Assembly: GCA_020634755.1 (NCBI GenBank)
Contig: JACKBC010000059.1
Span: 1-32,013, forward strand
Direction: 5' to 3'
Source of the DNA: Caldilineaceae bacterium
Lineage (GTDB): Bacteria > Chloroflexota > Anaerolineae > Caldilineales > Caldilineaceae
Length of the DNA: 32,013 nt
The translations under genes and the position numbers were made by a program. Shown here one piece after another: positions 15,535-23,234 of the stretch; the stretch's first letter is position 1; the number at the start of each line of letters is the position of its first letter. The notes beneath the pieces were generated by a model. That model worked only from the letters and a program-made list of their open reading frames with translations, was not told the origin of the DNA and searched no databases.

Positions 15535-16361
15535 AAACCTTGCCCCAACCCAAACAGTTTGGCGCGGCGTACGCCAGCATTTTTCAGGACGCCAGCGTGG
15601 TGACCGCCTACCCGAATCGCGCACCCTACCCACCAGAGACATTTGACCTGCTGACCCGGCTGATCGATAGATCGGTTTCCTCCGTGCGCGTTCTTGACGC
15701 GGGCTGTGGCGCCGGCCAAATGACCAGCGGTCTGCTGACGCATGCGGATCAGATCGACGCCATTGACATTTCCGCCGCCATGATCGCGGCCGGCCAGCGC
15801 ATGCCCTATGGCGCCGACCCCCGCATCCGCTGGGTGGTGGGCGGCATTGAGGAGGTGGCTTTGCGACCACCCTATGCGCTCATTGTGGCGGCAGCTAGCC
15901 TGCACTGGATGCCGTGGCCGGCAACACTGACGCGCTTTGCCCACGCGTTGAGCCCCAATGGCTATTTGGCCCTGGTTGAATGCCGCGCCACAGTTGGGGA
16001 TTGGCGCGCTGAACTGACGCCGCTTTTGGCTCGATACTCCATGAACCAAGCGTTCCAGCCCTATACGATGCTCACTATTGCAGATGAATTGACGCAGCGC
16101 GGCCTCTTTAAGCAGGTGGGCGTTTGGGAGACGGCCCCCGTCGATTTCGCCCAGCCCATTGCCGCCTGGATTGAGGCGATTCACTCGGGCAATGGCTTTT
16201 CGCGGGACCGCATGGATGCTAGCCTGGCTGCCGAATTTGACCGGCGCGTGCGTACGGTTGCGGAGGCGCATTGTGTCAATGGCCAAGTCGAGCAGCAGGT
16301 CCACGCGCGGATTGTCTTTGGCAAACCGCTGGCTGAGCGGGTTGGAGCCGCCCATGAATGA
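15531..16361 (+). CDS. class I SAM-dependent methyltransferase
   Basis: The product is 276 residues. Motif I for S-adenosylmethionine binding is VLDAGCGAGQMTSGLL (about 55-70), followed by an acidic motif II region (IDAIDISAAMIAAGQRM) and the motif IV-like segment LIVAAASLHWMPW, which matches the Methyltransf_11/25 group with its 'H-W' after the fourth strand. The N-terminal part (FGAAYASIFQDASVVTAYPNRAPYPP) is the usual cap that shows Tyr-R-P-x-Y-P. The substrate is unknown; small molecules are typical of this group. GGAGG lies five bases before the ATG. The gene overlaps the sigma factor gene by four bases and the following kinase-like pseudogene by eight, so the three form one transcript. 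Confidence 0.9.
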   Translation: MKTLPQPKQFGAAYASIFQDASVVTAYPNRAPYPPETFDLLTRLIDRSVSSVRVLDAGCGAGQMTSGLLTHADQIDAIDISAAMIAAGQRMPYGADPRIRWVVGGIEEVALRPPYALIVAAASLHWMPWPATLTRFAHALSPNGYLALVECRATVGDWRAELTPLLARYSMNQAFQPYTMLTIADELTQRGLFKQVGVWETAPVDFAQPIAAWIEAIHSGNGFSRDRMDASLAAEFDRRVRTVAEAHCVNGQVEQQVHARIVFGKPLAERVGAAHE

Positions 16362-16919
16362 GTTGGCCCATCTACATGCTCTGCTCAACTGCGTATACGG
16401 ACTTGAACCGGTCACTTTGACGTCGCTGCATCTCTTTGCCCATACCGATCGGGGTATCTATCGCGTGGACGCGCTTGACCGGGTCCCGCTTGTGCTGCGC
16501 ACGCAGAAACAAGCCGAAACCGGTGTGGATGGGTTGGCCCGCAGCGCCGCCACGCTGCTCCATTTGCAGGCGGAAAACTTTCCCGCCCCGCGCGTTCAAC
16601 AGACCAAGGACGGCGCACCGATTGGCGTTCATGATGGCTGGGCGGCACTCGTCGTAACCTATATTGCGGACAAAATGTCAACGGGCCGCTGATTGAGGCC
16701 ATAATGCGCGGCTATTGCTCTGTACGTCCGCTCACCGGCCAGGAGCAACAAGCGCTGCCAATTGCCACCTGTTTTAATGACGCAGTCTGGGCCGCGCAAG
16801 CCATTCCGCAAGTCATCGGCCGCAACTGGCGCGCAAATCGGACGCTGCACCGTTTTGGGGCGCGTTATCCATCGTTGGCGCGCATTGGGCAGGTCGCGCA
16901 ACAATATTGCACGGTGTAA
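16354..16919 (+). pseudogene. aminoglycoside-phosphotransferase-like gene, deleted and frameshifted
   Basis: The frame from the ATG at 16354 (GGAG six bases upstream) encodes 112 residues of an APH-type N-lobe: LHLFAHTDRGIYRVDALDRV and VPLVLRTQKQA (the beta-sheet with the ATP-binding lysine region), DGLARSAATLLHLQAENFPA, and WAALVVTYI (the hinge). It stops at 16692. Shifting frame near 16675 continues as NVNGPLIEAIMRGYCSVRPLTGQEQQALP and then FNDAVWAAQAIPQV up to 16919, matching the C-terminal 'GY.sVRpLt..E' end of the family. About 120 residues, including the catalytic H-G-D and D-F-D loops, are missing between the two parts. The gene therefore carries both an internal deletion and a frame change and cannot make an active kinase. 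Confidence 0.75.
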
Positions 16920-16937
16920 ATTGTACAGTGTAATCGA

Positions 16938-17867
16938 TCAATTGTTGTCAGCAACGGGATCGATGGCATACCAAATATTTGCCAAAAACCCCTGGGCATC
17001 TACATCGAAAACCTGCTCGCCGGCATTGGCCACACCGTCTGCACAGCTCCAGCTGTAGACAGTGGCGCGCCCGGTCACCGCGGCGGGAATCACGTCGGCA
17101 TTCGGCTGGCTGGTGCAGAAGGAATTCATGGCGGCGGTGGGCGTAATGCTGGTGTCTGCTTTGGTGGTGCAGGGTAGGTTGGCCCCCACAAAGCAGGCGT
17201 AGACTCGTCCATCCATGCAGCGCCAGTAGGAGTTCTGCGCGAGCATCTCCGATGGCGCATCCGCAGAGATCCCGCTGGCTTTCTTCAAACCGGCCACAAG
17301 CGCCTCTGGCACGCCGGGGTTAGATGTCGCGCCAAAGTCGCCCACGGGTTCATCAATAGTTCCCACCTCTGCGCAATAGGCAAACGGGTCCTGCGGAGCG
17401 TTGGCGCTTGCCTGGGCGCCCGCACCGTTGTAATACGCCCATACGTCATAGCTTTGCCCATCGGCTAAGGTGCACGCACCCTGTTCGGCCTCGGCACTGG
17501 TGGTGGCATTTTCGTCCACGGCATAGGCGCCGCCGGTAATGGCGCAGTAGCGGGCGGCCGGCGTATTGTAGCCGGTTACGCGCAGGCCACCCACCGGGCA
17601 GTCGCCGCGCAAGAGCGCCCATTCTTCGCACTGACGGTTGTCTTCAAAGACACAAACGCCATATTGGGCGCCGCTGCCGTCTGTTTCCAGCGTGAGCGCT
17701 CCGCCCTGCTGCACGCAGTTCTCCGATGCGGGATTCGCAATTTGGGTGTTGGCGGTGGGCGCCGTTGTGGGGGCGGGCACTGTTTCACCAGGTATGTTCG
17801 TGACGCAGGCGGCCAACAGGATGCCGCTGCATAAAAAGTAGATCCACCTGAGCATTTTCTGTAGCAT
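16938..17867 (-). CDS. DUF333-containing lipoprotein
   Basis: The product is 309 residues. The signal peptide ends in the lipobox LLAAC (Cys21), so the mature protein is a lipid-anchored exported protein. A Pro/Thr linker precedes a DUF333 module (about 44-95): NPASENCVQQGG, GAQYGVCVFEDNRQCEEWAL and LRGDCPVGG, the pattern of the small domain once called putative hemolysin. A second, weaker repeat follows (YCAITGGAYAVDE, EQGACTLADGQSYDVWAYYN). The remaining half is Cys-containing (SYWRCMDGRVYACFVGANLPC) and seems specific to this group; disulfides outside the membrane are likely. The ATG has AAGGAG seven bases upstream. It converges on the kinase-like pseudogene. The function is unknown; no haemolytic activity should be assumed. 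Confidence 0.85.
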   Translation of the reverse strand: MLQKMLRWIYFLCSGILLAACVTNIPGETVPAPTTAPTANTQIANPASENCVQQGGALTLETDGSGAQYGVCVFEDNRQCEEWALLRGDCPVGGLRVTGYNTPAARYCAITGGAYAVDENATTSAEAEQGACTLADGQSYDVWAYYNGAGAQASANAPQDPFAYCAEVGTIDEPVGDFGATSNPGVPEALVAGLKKASGISADAPSEMLAQNSYWRCMDGRVYACFVGANLPCTTKADTSITPTAAMNSFCTSQPNADVIPAAVTGRATVYSWSCADGVANAGEQVFDVDAQGFLANIWYAIDPVADNN

Positions 17868-17931
17868 GATTCAGCTCCTTCGCAACCAAATATTTATGGC
17901 CCTTTGGAATCTCAGGGGGTTGACAGGCCAT

Positions 17932-17985
17932 GTCGCCGGCACTTTCGACGAGATGACTCTGTAGACGAGATAAAGTGCCGGGGAC
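17932..17985. repeat. inverted repeat upstream of the DUF333 lipoprotein
   Basis: CCGGCACTTT (17936-17945) pairs with AAAGTGCCGG (17972-17981), and GTC/GAC (17932-17934 and 17983-17985) extend the stem after one mismatch. The 26-base loop contains GACGAGAT twice. It lies about 65 bases before the lipoprotein start, so it could act in the 5' untranslated region or as an operator. No known regulator site is recognised. Confidence 0.4.
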
Positions 17986-18311
17986 GTCAGCTCCCTGTAA
18001 TCCGGTTGAACCCAATTTTCGATAGATAGGTCCATTTACATTTTAGTACATTTTCAGTAGATGGCAATAGCAGGAGATATAGGGCCGGATTCACCATTCG
18101 AGACCGACGCCTGTATCGCCAACACCGTTGCGGTGTACTGATTTTGGGGTACCTTTTATGGGTAGTCTGCGGGTTGTCACCTGCAATGTCAAAATTGTTT
18201 GTTGCCGAGAGCGCAACTATAGTGCGCACAGCGAGTTGCCGTAGGCGTCATAGATATAGGCGCTTTCCAAATGGCGATTGGGGTCCCCCTGTGGGCGTTT
18301 AGTGCGGCTGC
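17986..18311. other. gene-free, partly degenerate intergenic DNA
   Basis: No intact coding frame was found here. A small hairpin (ACACCG-TTG-CGGTGT) lies at 18122-18136. A short minus-strand open stretch ending at 18217 reads DPNRHLESAYIYDAYGNSLC and may be the relic of another gene, but it has no start codon and overlaps the WD40 relic. Confidence 0.4.
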
Positions 18312-18545
18312 CCGGGTGGTAGTCATGTATTGGAAGGATATAGGGGCGATGTGGGCCTGGCCTTTAGCCCAGACAGCCAATGGGTGGCCCTCTCACGCGC
18401 CGAGCTATAGGATGTGGAAAGCCGCCAACCGGTGAGCGCGCTGCCGGGGCTGACCATGCAGACTTCGGTTGCGTATGTGGCCAATAGAGATTTGCTAGTG
18501 ACGAGCGGCCCCAGCGGCGTTGTCCACCTGTGGGATGTGACTCCT
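18312..18545 (+). pseudogene. WD40-repeat relic with nonsense codon
   Basis: The plus-strand frame reads SHVLEGYRGDVGLAFSPDSQ, then WVALSRAEL, a TAG at 18408-18410, then DVESRQPVSALPGL and NRDLLVTSGPSGVVHLWDVT. These are two successive WD40 repeats, with F-S-P-D, L-V-T-S-G and L-W-D-V in their usual places. The TAG falls exactly where the tryptophan of the first L-W-D-V would stand, consistent with TGG to TAG. There is no start or intact propeller, so this is a leftover of a larger gene, and the frame degenerates after about 18550. Confidence 0.65.
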
Positions 18546-18830
18546 GATGTTTGTGGCGCGCTCCTCCTTTTATTGAGGCGGGTGTTGATGGTTATATAAA
18601 AGGGATAGGGTTAATAGAAAACGTTACTTTGATTTGTGCAACGCGTTTCTGTAACGATGGTGTCCCATGTTTGCAAGTTTGCTGTCATCGGTTGTAGGCG
18701 TAACGGAAAATGGGCATTTTATTTAACTAAATTCCAAACGATAATTTTGTCATTTTTAACGAGGCGCTTGTTGACGGCTGGAGAGCAGTTCAGTTGTCGA
18801 TGATCGTACAGAGGATAATAGCAATTAATT
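18546..18830. other. AT-rich intergenic DNA at the edge of the accessory island
   Basis: No gene, RNA or repeat could be supported here. The base composition becomes clearly AT-rich from about 18590 onward and stays so through the next two genes. Confidence 0.4.
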
Positions 18831-19709
18831 TCATCCCTTGTGATCGGATTCAACGAGTATACCTCCTACAGTTTTGGGATCAAACCCCGGAGGCCAAGTT
18901 GTAAATTTATCGTACATCACTCTATCAAGAATTGTATGTTGTAGTGAAGTGCCAGATAAATCAGATGAGTAGATTTGAGCATCAGAAAGGTCAGCACCAT
19001 TTAAATAAGCGTTTTGCAACCCAGTATTGGATATGTACACACGTTGCATTTGAGCATGTATAAGATGAGCACCTCTCAGTGATGCCATTATGAACGTAGC
19101 ATCTTGAAGATTTGTCTCATATAGCCGGGCATCACCTAATTCTGTCATGATAAATTCTGCACCTTTTAGGTTTGCCTCACTTAAACTAGCGTGATATAAG
19201 CAAGTTGTGACAAGACGTGCTTCTTCAAGATTTGCTCGTGATAACTTTGCGTCGCGAAGATTTGCGGCAGCAAGATTTACCCTCTTCAATGACCCATCTG
19301 TAAGCCATCCTTCGTCCTCAGCTATCCTAACAGCATCTAGTGCCAGCTCATTTGTTGGACTACGCATTTGTGCAATTACACGCTGTTTTTCTTGTTTTTC
19401 ATCCCAGTATCTATACAGAGCGTCTATTACCAGAATTACACACGATGTTCCTATAAGTTCAGGAGCCAAACTAAATAGAATCTCGTTCGAGGTTTTAGTA
19501 AGCCAGTAGGCTCCAATCGACAAACCTAGAAATGCAATACAAGTGATAATCTTGGCAGAAGTTTCGCGATGCCATTTTATCCATATCTTACCCGATTGAG
19601 TAAGATTATCTAACCAATTTCTAGGCAAAGACCAAATAATCCATACAAAAATGCCAAAGAAAATGTAAAAGGATATTACGAATAAAATAGGTGCAAAAAA
19701 GCTACTCAT
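18831..19709 (-). CDS. membrane-anchored pentapeptide-repeat protein
   Basis: The product is 292 residues. About three hydrophobic segments at the N-terminus (about 6-29, 53-72 and 80-100) anchor it, followed by a charged helix with DEKQEKQRVIAQM. Residues about 140-265 are tandem pentapeptide repeats of the A-(D/N)-L-x-x type, including NLAAANLRDAKLSRANLEEA, SEANLKGAEF and NAYLNGADLSDAQIYSSDL; several are degenerate. Such repeats fold as a right-handed quadrilateral beta-helix. The chain ends after WPPGFDP, a common closing phrase in these proteins. The molecular role is unknown. The gene is much more AT-rich than the flanking chromosome and lies 60 bases downstream of an equally AT-rich unknown gene in the same direction. 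The Shine-Dalgarno is weak. Confidence 0.85.
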   Translation of the reverse strand: MSSFFAPILFVISFYIFFGIFVWIIWSLPRNWLDNLTQSGKIWIKWHRETSAKIITCIAFLGLSIGAYWLTKTSNEILFSLAPELIGTSCVILVIDALYRYWDEKQEKQRVIAQMRSPTNELALDAVRIAEDEGWLTDGSLKRVNLAAANLRDAKLSRANLEEARLVTTCLYHASLSEANLKGAEFIMTELGDARLYETNLQDATFIMASLRGAHLIHAQMQRVYISNTGLQNAYLNGADLSDAQIYSSDLSGTSLQHTILDRVMYDKFTTWPPGFDPKTVGGILVESDHKG

Positions 19710-19768
19710 ACATCAGCTCTATGAATACCTGCTTGACAATAAAGCCTTCATTGTTAACTTGATTTTTA

Positions 19769-20680
19769 TCAATATAATATATAGTTGACAAAATTTTGCA
19801 GCGAACTAGCAATTTCTCTTACAGCTGACTCTTTAGTGATTTGGTCTTCGTAAAAGTCCACCATTTGTTTATGAATAGATTTCCAGTATTCAGCAACGTG
19901 CCCATTATAAAATGGGCTATCGTTTTCTAATAGGATAAGGTTCTCTGGTTGAGTGTGTTTAGGATTGGCGGTGCGAAATGCAGCATCTCTAGCTAACGTT
20001 TCAAATATATAACGCACAATAGTCGAACCAATTTCCTCTAAGTCTGAATTTTTTAATGATTTACTAGCTCTGAATATGTGAATTCTTGTTTGGGCCTCGT
20101 TCAATAATTCGATGAGATTACCGCCGTACCATAGATACAAAGGTGTTGAAGCTCCATCAGGGGCAACAACAGAAAAGTTTTGAGCTATTATGGGCGCTTT
20201 TTGGCGAGCAACCCAATATTCATCAATAATAAAACTAGCAAGATTTAGAAATTGCTCCTGAGAAAGAAAAGCTGGTTCAGGAATTAATCTTTTAAATTTT
20301 TGCCAAGTCAGAGCATACTGTTCAACATGTAGAAGTTCTTCTAACAAAGTAGATACTGCATCATATTGCAACTCTTGAAATTGAAACATTTCTACTTTAT
20401 CGCGAGTTAGTACAACGTAACATGCCAAGTTACCTTCTAACTTGACAGGGATGGCAAAAGCACCTGATATATATGGACCGGCTTTATAACGGCCCCTTCT
20501 ATCATCTCCTGCACCCAGTATTGTATTGATTGTCTCCTCGACATGTTGGCTGCTGACAATGAAAATTGCGGCAAGATACTCCTGTCCGGTTGAACAATGC
20601 AAAGGCGTCAGTTCTGAAAACCACGTCTTTAGCTGTTCTAAACATATACTTTCAATTTCACAATATACTTCAATTTTCAT
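19769..20680 (-). CDS. unrecognised protein with zincin-like EELLH motif
   Basis: The product is about 303 residues from the ATG at 20678-20680; a TTG four codons upstream is also possible. No signal peptide or membrane helix is visible. A central helix reads DAVSTLLEELLHVEQYALTW and is followed about 45 residues later by FIIDEYWVARQKA. This spacing recalls zincin metalloproteases (HExxH, then a downstream E-x-x-A/R helix), but the first histidine of HExxH is Glu here, so activity is doubtful. The N-terminal part (YISGAFAIPVKLEGNLACYVVLTR) looks like a small beta domain. The gene is AT-rich like the pentapeptide gene just downstream, and they are probably one unit acquired together. I do not recognise the family; a defence or stress role is speculation. 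Confidence 0.75.
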   Translation of the reverse strand: MKIEVYCEIESICLEQLKTWFSELTPLHCSTGQEYLAAIFIVSSQHVEETINTILGAGDDRRGRYKAGPYISGAFAIPVKLEGNLACYVVLTRDKVEMFQFQELQYDAVSTLLEELLHVEQYALTWQKFKRLIPEPAFLSQEQFLNLASFIIDEYWVARQKAPIIAQNFSVVAPDGASTPLYLWYGGNLIELLNEAQTRIHIFRASKSLKNSDLEEIGSTIVRYIFETLARDAAFRTANPKHTQPENLILLENDSPFYNGHVAEYWKSIHKQMVDFYEDQITKESAVREIASSLQNFVNYILY

Positions 20681-20692
20681 ATTGAATATCAA

Positions 20693-21109
20693 GAGGAATT
20701 TAGAGCATTTGAAATCACAGCCAGAGAATATATAACGGTAAACCGAATTATGTGTGGTATTCGGATGCCTCCGTATTTAATGTGGCAACCCATACCAGTG
20801 CGCAAAGATTCAGGACCCCTTCACATCTCTTTGCAGCCTTATGACCCGAATCTGAACAAACCAGAACCAAAGTTGACTACCATTTTAGTATACAAGATTC
20901 CAATCCCCTTGGCAATCAAATTTTTGACCAAACCCGAACCCCGTTTCATAAAGCGATTGACTTGCTATCCGCACACCCATTTCCGGTCATGCGCATCACC
21001 AACGCAAGCGTGCAGTTGCACTCCGGATTCTCATGGATATTGGCAAAAACCGCGGTTTTCACCACATCCGCACTAGAGGACGCGGACGTTCTTAGTCAGA
21101 GTGGATCCC
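20693..21109. other. intergenic region without a supported gene
   Basis: An open stretch on the plus strand (20750-21076) is Pro/Lys-rich with no recognisable domain and no ribosome-binding site, so I do not call it. A 14-base palindrome AAAACCGCGGTTTT lies at 21046-21059, downstream of the minus-strand propeller gene, and might assist termination. The composition shifts from AT-rich to GC-rich across this region, marking the right border of the accessory island. Confidence 0.4.
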
Positions 21110-22270
21110 TTAATCCTGGGGAACCTCCAGCAGATAGATTTGCCGCCCGTGGCCGGCGTGGGCGGAGTCAATGGTGAGCAAGCGTCCATGGGGGCTAACG
21201 CGCGGGTGCAGATCACAGCGCCATTCGCCGTCATAGGCCGGTGGTGAATAAAACGCGCCCAGCTCGACGCGCCGTCCGCTGGCCACTTCGTATAGATAAA
21301 GCTGCTGCCGGCGGGCCTGGCTCTGGCCGGCATAACTGTCATTGAGGATCCAAGCGTTGCCGGGCAGGTAGGTGCAATGGCCATTGAGCGTCATGGCGTG
21401 CTTGCCGATGACCTCAACTTGCTCTGACCTATCCATATGGGTGTCTGGATACAGATAAAAGGCCCATTCCTGCGAGGGGTGCCACGACCAGGCCAGAATG
21501 TGCTGCGGGTCGCGCCAGATAAAGTGAGAGGTGTGACCATGATCATCCACCACGCGCAGGTCGGCGCCGTCGGCGGCCGCGGTCATCATGCGCGTGTGAA
21601 AGCCGCCCGCGCCAAAGCGCCAGCGGTGCAGAAAGATAAAGCGCGTGCCGTCAGTGTTAAAGAGCAGGTGATTAAAGTAGTGTTTGGCCGCACTCAGATC
21701 GCCGTGGCGGTGGGGAATGGCGGCCACTTGCGCAATGGAAAGGAGCTGCCGCGCCCGACCCGTTTGCAGATCCACCCTATAGACGCCGCTATCCGCCGGC
21801 GCCAGCACGTCGCGATTGGGGTCCGCAATGCCGGCGTAGCCATAGCCGGGGCGCATATGATTGATGCGCCGGAAGTCGGCGCCAATGGCCGTGCGTCCAT
21901 CGGGCGCAAGCGTGTAGATGGCATAATCAAGCGTGCGCCGTTGTCCCGTATGCACGTTCAAAATGTGGGAGACAAATTGGTCTCCCTGCCGGTCGTTCCA
22001 GATAATTTCGCGGTCAGAGCCGGGCAGCCACTGCAACATGCATCCCTGTTGCCAGCACCAGGCCCGGCTTTCGCCCAACGCCATCCAGCGGTCGGCATTG
22101 TGGAGATCGATCATGCCGATCTCAATCACATCCTCTGGCCGCGGCGAACGATGCTCAAAATCCACCGCCATGCCCAGCACGTAGCGGCTGCTTGGGTCAA
22201 ATTGGCGCTTGTCGTAATAGCCAAACCAATGATAGCGCGGACCGTGCGTAATGGGGCGCAGCTTGGTCAT
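21110..22270 (-). CDS. beta-propeller protein, oligogalacturonate-lyase/TolB-like
   Basis: The product is 386 residues without a signal peptide. Repeated blades end in strands of the type 'D....IY.L/V' with short W/Y-rich turns, for example YHWFGYYDKRQFDPSSRYVL, LDYAIYTLAPDGRTAIGADF, LLFNTDGTRFIFLHRWRFG, HTSHFIWRDPQHILAWSWHP and CDLHPRVSPHGRLLTIDSAH. Conserved histidines and the SxDG/SPxG turns place it near TolB/WD40-like propellers and the cytoplasmic oligogalacturonate-lyase group (seven blades, metal bound by His residues). The N-terminal YYDK is a recurring element of a Planctomycetes/Chloroflexota set of such proteins. Enzymatic activity is unproven. It is the last gene of the minus-strand catabolic run, about 90 bases after the dioxygenase gene. 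Confidence 0.7.
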   Translation of the reverse strand: MTKLRPITHGPRYHWFGYYDKRQFDPSSRYVLGMAVDFEHRSPRPEDVIEIGMIDLHNADRWMALGESRAWCWQQGCMLQWLPGSDREIIWNDRQGDQFVSHILNVHTGQRRTLDYAIYTLAPDGRTAIGADFRRINHMRPGYGYAGIADPNRDVLAPADSGVYRVDLQTGRARQLLSIAQVAAIPHRHGDLSAAKHYFNHLLFNTDGTRFIFLHRWRFGAGGFHTRMMTAAADGADLRVVDDHGHTSHFIWRDPQHILAWSWHPSQEWAFYLYPDTHMDRSEQVEVIGKHAMTLNGHCTYLPGNAWILNDSYAGQSQARRQQLYLYEVASGRRVELGAFYSPPAYDGEWRCDLHPRVSPHGRLLTIDSAHAGHGRQIYLLEVPQD

Positions 22271-22360
22271 GGATCGATCCCTATTCTAGTGGCCAGAGGA
22301 CGCAATGATGTGTCCCTTTGTGGAGCGCATTACTGGGCAACGTTAGGATGAAGCAGCCGT

Positions 22361-23197
22361 TTACGACGCAGCCACCTGCGGTTCACGCGGCAGCAGGCGT
22401 TGCGGCTGCACGATCTGCCGCCGTTCGGGCGTCAGGCGGGCCACCAACTCCGGCGACGCCTGATAGCCGTGGCGAAAGTTGCCCCAAGATGGCCCGTAGC
22501 GATAAACAATGGTGCGTCGCACGCCCGGGTTGGTGCGCCGGCCAGAGCCATGACAGAGTGCATCCACAAAGAGCAGGGCGTCGCCCGGTTCCATGTGGAC
22601 TTCCACGGCGCCCTCAATGCCGTCTACAGAGCCACCTTCGCCAATGGTGTGGCCGGCCAGATGCGGATGGCCATAGTTGGACTTGTGCGAACCGGGAATG
22701 ACCATGGTAGTGCCGTCGCCCGGGCCCATGTTGCTCAGCGCCATGAGGATGTTGATCTGTCCACAGTGAAATTTGCCGTTGACGTGGTGAAATTGGGTGC
22801 GTTTGGTGTGCGTATGGCCACCCGAGTGAATGCCAATGGCCTCGCCCGGATCGCGGAAGTTGGCAAAGTTTTCATCAATAAAGAGCGGCCCGTGGTTGTA
22901 ATCAAAGGTGCCTTCCCCGCCCACAAAGTGCTTTACTTTTTCGATCCACGCCGGGTGGTCGATGAGCTTTTCAAAAGGCGCTCCCGCCTCGTAAATCTGC
23001 TGATAGTTTAAGCCGTCTTTGGGGCCAAAGGAGTGGCCGTGGACGTAGCCGTACCACTCGCCCTTCTTGAGCGGCGGAATGGCGTCCAGCCCGGCATTGA
23101 GATCGGCCACTTCGGCGGCGGAGAGCGCATTTTTCAGCACAATGTAGCCCCGCAGGTCAAAGAGAAATATTTCCAGTTCGGTCGGTTTGTTGGACAT
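22361..23197 (-). CDS. phytanoyl-CoA dioxygenase (PhyH) family protein
   Basis: The product is 278 residues, an Fe(II)/2-oxoglutarate-dependent oxygenase of the double-stranded beta-helix fold. N-terminal helix FLFDLRGYIVLKNALSAAEV is the usual 'F...GyvvlrnvLs..ei' opening. The core shows HSGGHTHT (124-131), FHCGQINILMALSNMGPGDG with PGSHK (168-172), and a distal histidine in DALCHGSG (His216) followed by VRRTIVYRYGPSW, where Arg228 would bind 2-oxoglutarate. The proximal H-x-D is not certain; candidates lie in the His-rich stretch. PhyH relatives hydroxylate diverse small molecules, so the substrate cannot be named. GAGGAA precedes the ATG by eight bases. It follows the threonine-aldolase-like gene by about 40 bases and is probably co-transcribed. 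Confidence 0.88.
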   Translation of the reverse strand: MSNKPTELEIFLFDLRGYIVLKNALSAAEVADLNAGLDAIPPLKKGEWYGYVHGHSFGPKDGLNYQQIYEAGAPFEKLIDHPAWIEKVKHFVGGEGTFDYNHGPLFIDENFANFRDPGEAIGIHSGGHTHTKRTQFHHVNGKFHCGQINILMALSNMGPGDGTTMVIPGSHKSNYGHPHLAGHTIGEGGSVDGIEGAVEVHMEPGDALLFVDALCHGSGRRTNPGVRRTIVYRYGPSWGNFRHGYQASPELVARLTPERRQIVQPQRLLPREPQVAAS

Positions 23198-23234
23198 CGT
23201 TTGTGTTCCTCATGTGGACAAGCCACAGTGTTTG

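Noticed and set aside
18122..18136. Small ACACCG-TTG-CGGTGT hairpin as terminator or RNA gene
   Set aside because: Six pairs without a T-run and with no adjacent intact gene; too weak to call.
18217..18363. Minus-strand open stretch with DPNRHLESAYIYDAYGNSLC
   Set aside because: It reads like protein, but has no start codon and overlaps the more convincing WD40 relic on the other strand; kept only as a remark.
20750..21076. 108-codon plus-strand frame
   Set aside because: No ribosome-binding site, odd Pro/Lys/His composition and no recognisable domain, and it lies in a composition-shift zone; probably chance.
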